From contig NZ_JAUPEC010000022.1 of the NCBI RefSeq assembly GCF_030551755.1, forward strand, positions 1 through 64,000: a stretch of DNA of 64,000 bases, read 5' to 3'. The notes beneath the pieces are model-generated. The model was not told the origin of the DNA and ran no database searches. It worked only from the letters and a program-made list of their open reading frames with translations. The position numbers and the translations under genes are program-made. Source of the DNA: Pseudocolwellia sp. AS88 (lineage in GTDB: Bacteria; Pseudomonadota; Gammaproteobacteria; Enterobacterales; Alteromonadaceae). Shown piece by piece: positions 1 to 6,653 of this stretch; the stretch's first letter is position 1, and each line of letters begins with the position of its first letter.

Positions 1-16
1 CCAACAGAAGCATGTT

Positions 17-57
17 CCACTTAATATAATAATAAGTTACTTTAATAGATTAAGTGG
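17..57. repeat. 9-bp inverted repeat upstream of the IS element
   Basis: The arms ccacttaat (17-25) and attaagtgg (49-57) are exact reverse complements around a 23-base AT-rich loop. The hairpin lies outside the likely left end of the insertion sequence, in DNA with no recognisable gene between the window start and about 100. It could belong to an interrupted flanking element or be chance in AT-rich DNA. Confidence 0.4.
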
Positions 58-110
58 CTTGGTCGAACTATAAGAAAATCAACAAGGACTAAAAACAGAT
101 AATTGGACTC

Positions 111-132
111 CCTCACTCCCTAAGAAGTGAGG
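111..132 (+). other. Hairpin between IS left repeat and transposase gene
   Basis: The arms cctcact (111-117) and agtgagg (126-132) form a 7-bp stem with an 8-base loop. It overlaps the inner edge of the left subterminal repeat, 45 bases before the transposase start. It may limit read-through translation or be part of the end recognised by the transposase. Confidence 0.4.
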
Positions 133-176
133 TAATATAAAAGTTACCACACAAATATATTATAAAGAGTCCTGAA

Positions 177-1214
177 ATGTATCGTAGCAAAGTTGGTGTT
201 GATTTAGCAAAAGAAGTTATTCAAGTTTGTACTTACACAAACAAAAAGGTGCAGTTGAATATCGAGATGACACCGAACGAATTTCTTTGTTGGCTCATTA
301 ATAGTAAACCTGCAACAATAATATTTGAAGCATGTGGTACATCAAACTACTGGAAGCAAAAAGCGATTGAAGCAGGACATGATGCGCGTTTGATTTCTGC
401 TAAGCTGGTTGCTGTCGTTAGACAAAACCAAAAAACAGATAAAAACGATGCGCTTGCTATTATTCAAGCGGCCTTATTACCTGATGTAACCTTTATCGGT
501 GGAAAAACGGTTGAGCAACAGCAACTACAAACCATTAAACGCTTACGAGAATTAGCTGTTAAGCATCAAGGTGCCGCGCAGAAGCAATTGGTGTCGTTAT
601 TGTTAGAGATGAATATTCGTATTTCAAATAGAAAAGGCGGAATTATTTCAGCGATTGAAGACGTGTTAGAAGATGCGACGAACGATTTATCTGTTGAATG
701 TCGTCAGGCCATTTATACCGCAAAAGAGCATTTACGCAGTTTGATTAAAGCGGTTCATCAGTATGATGACTGCTTGGAAAAATCAGCTTCTGTACATCCT
801 GACTGTAAAAAGCTACTAAAATTAGAGGGTGTAGGAACAATGAATGCGATTAATTTATATCTCTCGCTGGGTTGTTTTGAGTTAGGGGTATTCAATAAGG
901 GAAAAGATGCTTCCGCCTGTATCGGTTTAACCCCGATACAACATTCATCAGGTGGTGTGGTTAAGTTAGGTTCAATAGGTAAACACTGTAAAAACAGTAT
1001 ATTGAGAAGCCAACTTATCTGTGGTGCAATGGCTGCGGTGAACCAAGCAATAAAACGTGAAGCAAAAACAAAGAAAGATGTCTGGCTAAAAGGTTTAGTT
1101 GAGCGTCGAGGTAAGAAGTGTGCAGCAGTTGCGCTTGCGAATAAGACCGTAAGAACGGCTTTTGCGATGTTAACACAAGGCACAGAGTATAAAGTGGAGT
1201 TATTGGCTGCTTAG
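177..1214 (+). CDS. IS110-family (IS1111 group) transposase
   Basis: A 345-residue DEDD transposase of normal length. The N-terminal RuvC-like domain carries the acidic set D9 (in GVDLAK), E51 (in FEACGTS), D88 and D91 (in KTDKND). The C-terminal transposase_20 domain contains LEGVGTMNA near 216-224 and the HSSGG motif at 256-260, whose serine is the likely nucleophile in this family. The reading frame is intact with no frameshift. IS110-family recombinases act with a structured non-coding RNA (bridge or seek RNA); in the IS1111 group it is encoded after the gene, where about 235 bp of non-coding DNA is present here. No cargo gene is seen. Confidence 0.93.
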   Translation: MYRSKVGVDLAKEVIQVCTYTNKKVQLNIEMTPNEFLCWLINSKPATIIFEACGTSNYWKQKAIEAGHDARLISAKLVAVVRQNQKTDKNDALAIIQAALLPDVTFIGGKTVEQQQLQTIKRLRELAVKHQGAAQKQLVSLLLEMNIRISNRKGGIISAIEDVLEDATNDLSVECRQAIYTAKEHLRSLIKAVHQYDDCLEKSASVHPDCKKLLKLEGVGTMNAINLYLSLGCFELGVFNKGKDASACIGLTPIQHSSGGVVKLGSIGKHCKNSILRSQLICGAMAAVNQAIKREAKTKKDVWLKGLVERRGKKCAAVALANKTVRTAFAMLTQGTEYKVELLAA

Positions 1215-1448
1215 CTTAAAAGATTGAATAGAAAAATGTAGTTTTAAAAGCGTTCAAACAACAAAAATGCAAAACGAAGATAAAAATCAACTAGTGAAGT
1301 CAGTAGCCCGCAAAGAGCCAGAGCTCGCTTAACAGATTTGACCATTAGTTCGCGTAAATATCAAAGAGCCAGAGATAGCTTCTCAATTTGAGCTCGTACA
1401 TAAGTATGCATTAATTTCTTTGTGTTATTATTTTTGTTGTTGACAAGG
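1215..1448 (+). ncRNA. Candidate guide-RNA (bridge/seek RNA) region of the IS element
   Basis: This non-coding stretch lies between the transposase stop and the right subterminal repeat, where IS1111-group elements are known to encode their guide RNA. It contains a 13-bp direct repeat, caaagagccagag, at 1311-1323 and 1362-1374, and gagctcg at 1321-1327 and 1390-1396. Repeated short segments in loops would be compatible with target- and donor-binding loops, but I have not folded the RNA and the boundaries are unknown. Confidence 0.45.
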
Positions 1449-1456
1449 GGGAGTCC

Positions 1457-1524
1457 ACATAAGCGGGCTGTTCGCTTCGCTCCATTTTAGCCAACTATAT
1501 TTTTCAGCTTATGTAAGCGTTAGG
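1457..1524 (+). other. Possible distal part of an integron attC site at the IS right end
   Basis: Immediately outside the right IS repeat, acataagc (1457-1464) pairs with gcttatgt (1507-1514), and the second arm is followed by aagcgttaggt ending at 1524. GTTAGGT fits the attC core consensus GTTRRRY. In an intact attC the partner core (about acctaac) would sit just before 1457, where the IS ends, so the IS appears to have replaced or split that end. IS1111-attC elements are known to target such sites. No integrase gene is in the window and the left half was not recognised upstream, so this is a suggestion. Confidence 0.45.
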
Positions 1525-1555
1525 TATATTTAGTTTTGGCAATCAAGGATAGATT

Positions 1556-1849
1556 TTGAAGATTGATATCGAAAGAAGTAAAAATCATAAGTTTGGGATT
1601 TTTAGAAAGATGGAGGTTTACGTTGATGGCGAAAAGGTTTCGACATTAAAAGTTGGTGAGAGAATTCAACTTGATTTGCAAAAGTCTAATTTAATCTGGG
1701 TTAAAATGGACTGGTGTAGAAGTATTAAATTGCAATTAAACGAAGAAGAACTTAATTCATTTGTTTGTGGTGAGGAAAGTTTTTTCTGGGTTTTATTCGC
1801 TACTTTTTTCTATCCTGTTAAGGCGCTTTCTTTAAAAAAATTAAAGTGA
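1556..1849 (+). CDS. Hypothetical protein, possible integron gene-cassette product
   Basis: A 97-residue protein read from a TTG start with aagga a few bases upstream. I do not recognise a named family. The N-terminal 60 residues look like a small beta-rich domain (KMEVYVDGEKVSTLKVGERIQ), a pattern seen in many small cassette-encoded proteins, and the segment FFWVLFATFFYPVKAL near 77-92 is hydrophobic and could be a short membrane helix. It begins 31 bp after the GTTAGGT core of a possible attC site, which is the position of a cassette gene. No operon partner is present. Confidence 0.55.
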   Translation: MKIDIERSKNHKFGIFRKMEVYVDGEKVSTLKVGERIQLDLQKSNLIWVKMDWCRSIKLQLNEEELNSFVCGEESFFWVLFATFFYPVKALSLKKLK

Positions 1850-2184
1850 GCTTGAGTCATACACATAACAAGTAACTATGACTTCAGGTTTTGATAATTA
1901 ATCCATTTTTGCAACGAAATAAAGACTATTTCCCATCGGGTGATTAAGCGTAAAAAATGTAATTGCGTGTTCAAATCCATGTGATTTTCTAAATGAAATT
2001 TAAGATTTTTTAGAAGTTGTATACCATTACTCTAATTACTCAAAATATAAAATCTGCAGGTTGATTACTTATAATAATTAAAACGGCTCCTTAAAAAATA
2101 GCCGAACTTTGCAGAAGAAGAAGCTCTATATGAAACTATAAGCCGGTAAATCTCACGCTTAAAAAAATCATCAGCAAATAAGTG
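1850..2184. other. Intergenic region with a possible degenerate second attC
   Basis: No gene is supported here. Shortly after the stop of the preceding small gene, acataacaag (from 1863) resembles the start of a cassette recombination site, and gattaagcgta (1942-1952) resembles a decayed distal core about 90 bp later, but neither matches the consensus fully. The rest is AT-rich without clear structure apart from a weak hairpin at 2084-2104. Confidence 0.3.
2084..2104 (-). terminator. Weak hairpin terminator after the VTT-domain gene
   Basis: On the minus strand a 5-bp stem (cggct/agccg) is followed by gttttaatt. The stem is short, so termination is uncertain, but it lies about 80 bp after the stop codon of the membrane protein gene. 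Confidence 0.3.
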
Positions 2185-2769
2185 CTAAGTAAGGCTACTT
2201 ATTCCCCATACAACGAGTATGACAAGGGTTATTACAATCATAGATTTAGTTTTATGTTTACGCATAAGATGTTCAGCTTTATCGCCAGCATAAAAAACTA
2301 AAACAGCTAAACCAAAATAACGAATAGCCCTAGCAATAGTTGCTGCAAGCAAAAATAAACTTAAAGAATATTTAGTCGCCCCAGCAGCTAACATAGCTAT
2401 TTGAAAAGGGATTGGGACAATACCCAAAGTGAGCACAAACCAAAAACCTTGGTCTTGCATCTTCTGTTTAATATTTTCAAATTGTTCAGGCGAAGAAAAC
2501 GTACTAATAATCCAGTCACCCACGGCATCAAACAAATAATAGCCTAAAGCATAACCAAATAAAGCCCCAATAATACAACCTAAGGTTGACATTAAAGCAA
2601 TAAGCCACAGCTTTTCCCGACGTGCTTGCATAAGAGGAACTAAAACAGCCTCTAACGGAATAGGTACTATGGTGGATTCTAAAAAGGATGCTGTCGTAAT
2701 TCCGCTAAGCATATGTTTAGAATCAACAAACTGTCGCGTTTTCTTTTTTATTTTCTTCTGAATACCCAT
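2185..2769 (-). CDS. VTT-domain (DedA/YqaA-like) inner-membrane protein
   Basis: A 194-residue integral membrane protein with four to five hydrophobic segments (roughly residues 20-45, 55-80, 108-132, 135-160, 172-192). The spacing and the proline/glycine-rich re-entrant segments (ESTIVPIPLEAVLVP and GIVPIPFQIAMLAAG) are typical of the VTT family; the short length and the layout fit the YqaA subgroup best. Family members are thought to move lipids across the inner membrane, but the substrate cannot be read here. An AAAGGGA ribosome-binding site precedes the ATG. It stands alone, about 110 bp downstream of the FMN oxidoreductase gene. Confidence 0.8.
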   Translation of the reverse strand: MGIQKKIKKKTRQFVDSKHMLSGITTASFLESTIVPIPLEAVLVPLMQARREKLWLIALMSTLGCIIGALFGYALGYYLFDAVGDWIISTFSSPEQFENIKQKMQDQGFWFVLTLGIVPIPFQIAMLAAGATKYSLSLFLLAATIARAIRYFGLAVLVFYAGDKAEHLMRKHKTKSMIVITLVILVVWGISSLT

Positions 2770-2880
2770 AAAAATCCCTTTAAATGTAAAGATTAAGGCG
2801 GAATTACCTATTAAAACATCGGCTTTAGCCTCAAAACTATAAGGCTAATTACCATTCTGGATCATGAGTAGCTTTAAATA

Positions 2881-4461
2881 CTACTGCCATTTATTTGCTG
2901 AAACAGAGTTCCAATCATATTGCCAAGATTCAGGAATAGTGCTTTCATCAAGCAGAACATTTTTGGCAATGTAATTGTAACGTTGGCCTAAGTGTTCAAT
3001 AGTATTTTCAGAAACACGCGTATTAATATGATGCGGCTGTATGTCGCTCACTTTTTCTAAACCTGCGGCACCCGCTAACTCGGTAATATTTTTAATCATT
3101 GCATCATGAAACTTAAAAGCTCTTTCACCTTTTTCTTCAAAGTTTAATGCGTTATATCGAGCAGCATCTTGTGTTGCTATACCTGTAGGACATTTATCGT
3201 TGTTACAATGTCTTGATTGAATACAACCGATAGATAACATCATAGCTCTTGCGCTGTTAACAGTATCAGCTCCCAATGCAAGTAATCTCAGTACATGAAA
3301 AGCTGATAAAGCTTTACCTGAGGCAATAATACGTAATTTATCTCTAAGTCCACATCCCGTTAATGCATTTTCTACAAACACCAAGGCATCTCTTAACGGC
3401 ATACCTACAGAGTTAGTAAATTCTATAGGTGCTGCACCAGTGCCACCTTCACCACCATCTATTGTGATAAAGTCAGGATGATAACCTGTTGCAACCATTG
3501 CCTTACATAAGGCTAAAAACTCACGTTTATTACCAATACTTAGCTTAATGCCTACAGGTTTTCCGCCTGATAATTCTCTTAATTTATTAATAAAATCTAG
3601 CATTTCTAAAGGTGTAGTAAAACTGCTATGAGCCGGAGGAGAAAGTACATCTTTACCTAAAGGAACTTTTCTTATTTCAGCTATTTCTGGTGTTAATTTT
3701 ACAGCCGGTAAAAGCCCTCCATGCCCAGGCTTAGCTCCTTGAGATAATTTAATTTCAATCATTTTTACATGATCTTGCTGAGCAGTTTCAGCAAACGAGG
3801 TAGCGCAAAAATCACCTTGTTCATTCCTGCAGCCAAAATAGCCTGTACCTATTTGCCAAACTAGATCTGCGCCAAATTGACGATGATAACGACTAATACC
3901 ACCCTCACCTGTATTATGATAAAAACCACCTTTAGCAGCACCTTTATTTAACGCTAATATTGCATTTTTACTTAATGCACCAAAGCTCATGGCTGATATA
4001 TTTAAAAGCGATGCTTGGTATGGTTTGTTACCACTTCCGAAAGTAACTCTAGGATCTTTTTCTTTTGCATGAAATGGTGTCATAGAATGACTTAACCACT
4101 GGTAACCTACTTTGTACACATCAAACTGTGTTCCAAAAGGACGTGTGTCGTTAACACCTTTTGAACGTTGGTAAACCAAGTCTCTAAACTCTCTGTTTAT
4201 TGGTCTGCCGTTGAGATTAGATTCTATAAAATATTGCTGTATTTCAGGTCGGAAAGATTCAAGTAAATAACGAATATGACCTACCACTGGATAAATTCTT
4301 AAAAGAGTATGTTTACTAAAAAACACATCCCAAATACCTAAAAGTATTAAAGGTAACGCTAGAACAAACAACCAAATAGCATTAGGCCAAAAACGCTGCG
4401 CAAATAAAATTAAGAACACTGAGACTGCTGAAATAATATAAAACCACTGACGAGCGAGCAT
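2881..4461 (-). CDS. FMN-binding glutamate synthase family protein
   Basis: A 526-residue protein with two membrane segments at the N-terminus (about 5-45) followed by a GltB-type FMN barrel. Conserved parts include SAMSFGALSKNA, GEGG, AKPGHGG, the FITIDGGEGGTGAAP segment of the FMN site, and a cysteine cluster near CIQSRHCNNDKCPTG that matches the 3Fe-4S ligand region. The amidotransferase domain of true glutamate synthase is absent, so it is unlikely to make glutamate from glutamine by itself. Such stand-alone proteins are common in marine gammaproteobacteria and their substrate is not established. It is separated from thyA by a terminator-like hairpin and is probably transcribed on its own. 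Confidence 0.85.
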   Translation of the reverse strand: MLARQWFYIISAVSVFLILFAQRFWPNAIWLFVLALPLILLGIWDVFFSKHTLLRIYPVVGHIRYLLESFRPEIQQYFIESNLNGRPINREFRDLVYQRSKGVNDTRPFGTQFDVYKVGYQWLSHSMTPFHAKEKDPRVTFGSGNKPYQASLLNISAMSFGALSKNAILALNKGAAKGGFYHNTGEGGISRYHRQFGADLVWQIGTGYFGCRNEQGDFCATSFAETAQQDHVKMIEIKLSQGAKPGHGGLLPAVKLTPEIAEIRKVPLGKDVLSPPAHSSFTTPLEMLDFINKLRELSGGKPVGIKLSIGNKREFLALCKAMVATGYHPDFITIDGGEGGTGAAPIEFTNSVGMPLRDALVFVENALTGCGLRDKLRIIASGKALSAFHVLRLLALGADTVNSARAMMLSIGCIQSRHCNNDKCPTGIATQDAARYNALNFEEKGERAFKFHDAMIKNITELAGAAGLEKVSDIQPHHINTRVSENTIEHLGQRYNYIAKNVLLDESTIPESWQYDWNSVSANKWQ

Positions 4462-4541
4462 ACCTTTAACCTTTATTATCTAGAAAATCCATCAGGATTG
4501 ATTGAGGAAGTTATGAAATAGAATACAAAAAATGAATTAAA

Positions 4542-4572
4542 CCATTGTTCTAGGATGTAATAGAAACAATGG
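4542..4572 (-). terminator. Intrinsic terminator after thyA
   Basis: On the minus strand ccattgtt and aacaatgg form an 8-bp stem, followed by a T-rich stretch (tttaattcattttttg). It lies just past the thyA stop codon. Confidence 0.6.
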
Positions 4573-4593
4573 CTTAACTATATAAAGCAGATA

Positions 4594-5427
4594 TTAAACT
4601 GAAATAGGCGCTTTAATATGAGGATGAGATTCGTAACCCACTAACTCGAAATCTTCAAAAGTAAAATCAAAGATACTGTCAACTTTAGGGTTAATTTTCA
4701 TTGTAGGTAAAGGTAATGGTTTTCTTGAAAGTTGCTCTTTCACTTGCTCCATATGATTAGAATATAAATGCGCATCACCAAAGGTATGCACAAAGTCACC
4801 TAATTCTAAGTCACACACTTGTGCAATCATCATGGTAAATAATGCATAACTGGCGATATTAAATGGTACACCTAAGAAAATATCAGCACTACGTTGATAA
4901 AGCTGACAAGAGAGTTTTCCGTTTAGCACATAAAACTGAAATAACGTGTGGCATGGAGGTAAAGCTTGTTTGCCTAATGCTGCATTTTCAGATGGTGAAA
5001 TAGAAGTGTCTGGCAATAATGCTGGATTCCATGCCGTAATAATATGTCTGCGCGAATCAGGGTTAGTTTTAAGATCATGAATAAGTTGAGCTAACTGGTC
5101 AATCGTTTCGCCATTAGCTGACGGCCAATTTCTCCATTGAACACCGTAAACTGGACCTAACTCACCTTCTTCAGTCGCCCAAGCATCCCAAATTTTAACG
5201 CCATTCTCTTTCAAGTAAGCAATATTTGATTCGCCTTTTATAAACCATAGCAATTCATGAATAATAGATTTTAAATGACACTTCTTAGTGGTAACTAATG
5301 GAAAGCCTTTAGATAGGTCAAAACGCATTTGATAGCCAAAAACACTACGTGTTCCTGTACCTGTTCGGTCTGATTTATCTACACCGTTGTCGTGTACATG
5401 TTGCATTAAATCTAAGTATGCTTGCAT
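4594..5427 (-). CDS. thyA: Thymidylate synthase
   Basis: Converts dUMP to dTMP using 5,10-methylene-tetrahydrofolate in the cytoplasm. The 277-residue protein has the dUMP-binding RTGTGT loop at 21-26, the catalytic Cys159 in [30 protein letters not shown] and the C-terminal [10 protein letters not shown]. It is about 13 residues longer than the 264-residue E. coli enzyme because of an insertion before the catalytic cysteine (around [12 protein letters not shown], 141-152). An AGGAAA site precedes the ATG. In many relatives lgt lies directly upstream; here a TauE/SafE permease and a short unrecognised ORF occupy that position. Confidence 0.97.
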   Translation of the reverse strand: MQAYLDLMQHVHDNGVDKSDRTGTGTRSVFGYQMRFDLSKGFPLVTTKKCHLKSIIHELLWFIKGESNIAYLKENGVKIWDAWATEEGELGPVYGVQWRNWPSANGETIDQLAQLIHDLKTNPDSRRHIITAWNPALLPDTSISPSENAALGKQALPPCHTLFQFYVLNGKLSCQLYQRSADIFLGVPFNIASYALFTMMIAQVCDLELGDFVHTFGDAHLYSNHMEQVKEQLSRKPLPLPTMKINPKVDSIFDFTFEDFELVGYESHPHIKAPISV

Positions 5428-5436
5428 GGAAATTTC

Positions 5437-5673
5437 CTATAAATAGCGTTTTAAAGTAGTTGATACTAATCCCGGTTTAATTGAGTACTTCAAATAACGA
5501 ATGATTAAATGCTTTAATTCAGCACTTTTCTTTTCAAATAAAATGGAGTAATTAATTAGTGAAACGTCTACAGCAAGATGAGTATTTTTATGAGGGATAT
5601 AATAATAGAATTTTAAACGCTTAGCTAACGAGAATAAGCCATTTGTTAAAAAATTATCTATATAAATATACAT
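5437..5673 (-). CDS. Small hypothetical ORF between the permease gene and thyA
   Basis: A 78-residue basic, tyrosine-rich reading frame that fits tightly between its neighbours: it starts 30 bp after the permease stop and ends 9 bp before the thyA start. I do not recognise it, it has no clear ribosome-binding site and it does not resemble Lgt. Its position in a minus-strand gene string is the only argument for its being real; it may be a chance frame in leader DNA for thyA. Confidence 0.3.
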   Translation of the reverse strand: MYIYIDNFLTNGLFSLAKRLKFYYYIPHKNTHLAVDVSLINYSILFEKKSAELKHLIIRYLKYSIKPGLVSTTLKRYL

Positions 5674-5703
5674 ATCAACAATGAAACGAAAGATTCAATC
5701 GTT

Positions 5704-6498
5704 TTAAGCAAATATCATTTTCAAGGCAACAACTAAAAGGAAAAACGCAAAGAAATACCCTAATGTTTTTACAGGAAGTTTAGAAGCATATCGAACGCCT
5801 ATTGGAGCGAAAATTGTTGAAGTAATAGCAACAGAAATTAAAGCAGGTAAATATACGTACCCCATGCTCCATTCGGGTAGTGCAGCAACACCAAAGCCTG
5901 AAATTATATAACCCAAGCTGCCAAATGCAGCGACTACGGTTCCACAAGTTGTAGCTAAACCAATAGCATGGCGCAACGGCACGCCAAAAAAGCTAAGAAT
6001 AGGTATTAAAATTACCGCTCCAGAGATCCCCATCAAACTAGCAATAACGCCACAAGCATAGGCAATAATGAAGATAAAAACGTTATTTGGTAATGGAAAC
6101 TTCTTGGTAATTCTGACCGAGAACAGCATGTAAAACGCTAAGATAGATACCGCGATAGCAAAAATATTTTTTAATAAATCAACAGAAAGTAAATCTGCAA
6201 TTAACGAACCTCCTAAAGCTCCCAAAGCAATCGGCAAAATAAACTTTTTAGTAAGGGACACAGGAATATTATTATTACGATAATGAGATATGGTCGAAGT
6301 AAACGAGGTAATTACAATTGAACATAAAGATGTACCCAACGCGATAGGCACTACAAGCTCTATAGGAATATTTAATGAGGGTAATAAATATATAAGTACT
6401 GGGACAATAACTAGCCCGCCACCAATGCCTAAAAGGCCTGATAGGAAGCCGACAAAAATGCCGAGAAAAACACATGATACGATAAATATACTAAGCAT
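5704..6498 (-). CDS. TauE/SafE (TSUP) family sulfite/anion permease
   Basis: A 264-residue membrane protein with eight or so hydrophobic segments and two related halves, each carrying a glycine-rich family motif (GFLSGLLGIGGGLVIVP near 17-33; GVIASLMGISGAVILIP near 150-166). TSUP proteins export sulfite, sulfonates or related organic anions; the substrate cannot be inferred here. An AGAGGGAT site precedes the ATG. It lies between ptsP and thyA on the same strand, a position in which lgt is found in many gammaproteobacteria. Confidence 0.88.
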   Translation of the reverse strand: MLSIFIVSCVFLGIFVGFLSGLLGIGGGLVIVPVLIYLLPSLNIPIELVVPIALGTSLCSIVITSFTSTISHYRNNNIPVSLTKKFILPIALGALGGSLIADLLSVDLLKNIFAIAVSILAFYMLFSVRITKKFPLPNNVFIFIIAYACGVIASLMGISGAVILIPILSFFGVPLRHAIGLATTCGTVVAAFGSLGYIISGFGVAALPEWSMGYVYLPALISVAITSTIFAPIGVRYASKLPVKTLGYFFAFFLLVVALKMIFA

Positions 6499-6653
6499 AT
6501 CCCTCTGCGATAAAGGTGGTTAGGTTTGTAAGCACAATATTCTTGTCATTCAATACTGTGAGACCTGAGAAAATTTCCAATACACTATTTTCAATACAAT
6601 ATGTAGTTAGTTAAACTTTGTTCGGGTTAATGGGTTGATTAATGAATTAAAAA

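Larger units (their letters stand above)
97..1462 (+). mobile_element. IS110-family insertion sequence, IS1111 type (ends approximate)
   Basis: The element is bounded by subterminal inverted repeats tggactccc (104-112) and gggagtcca (1449-1457), which are exact reverse complements, and encloses one DEDD transposase gene. Subterminal repeats mark the IS1111 subgroup of IS110; typical IS110 members lack them. The true ends lie a few bases outside the repeats and cannot be fixed from one copy. There is about 65 bp between the left repeat and the gene and about 235 bp between the gene and the right repeat. No target duplication is visible, as expected for this family. Confidence 0.75.

Noticed and set aside
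758-1183. Minus-strand open frame of 141 codons inside the transposase gene
   Set aside because: It is a shadow of the transposase frame with no ribosome-binding site and no protein family.
1951-1995. tRNA-like T-arm (gttcaaatcc) near 1968
   Set aside because: The bases around it do not form a T stem and no acceptor or anticodon arm can be drawn.
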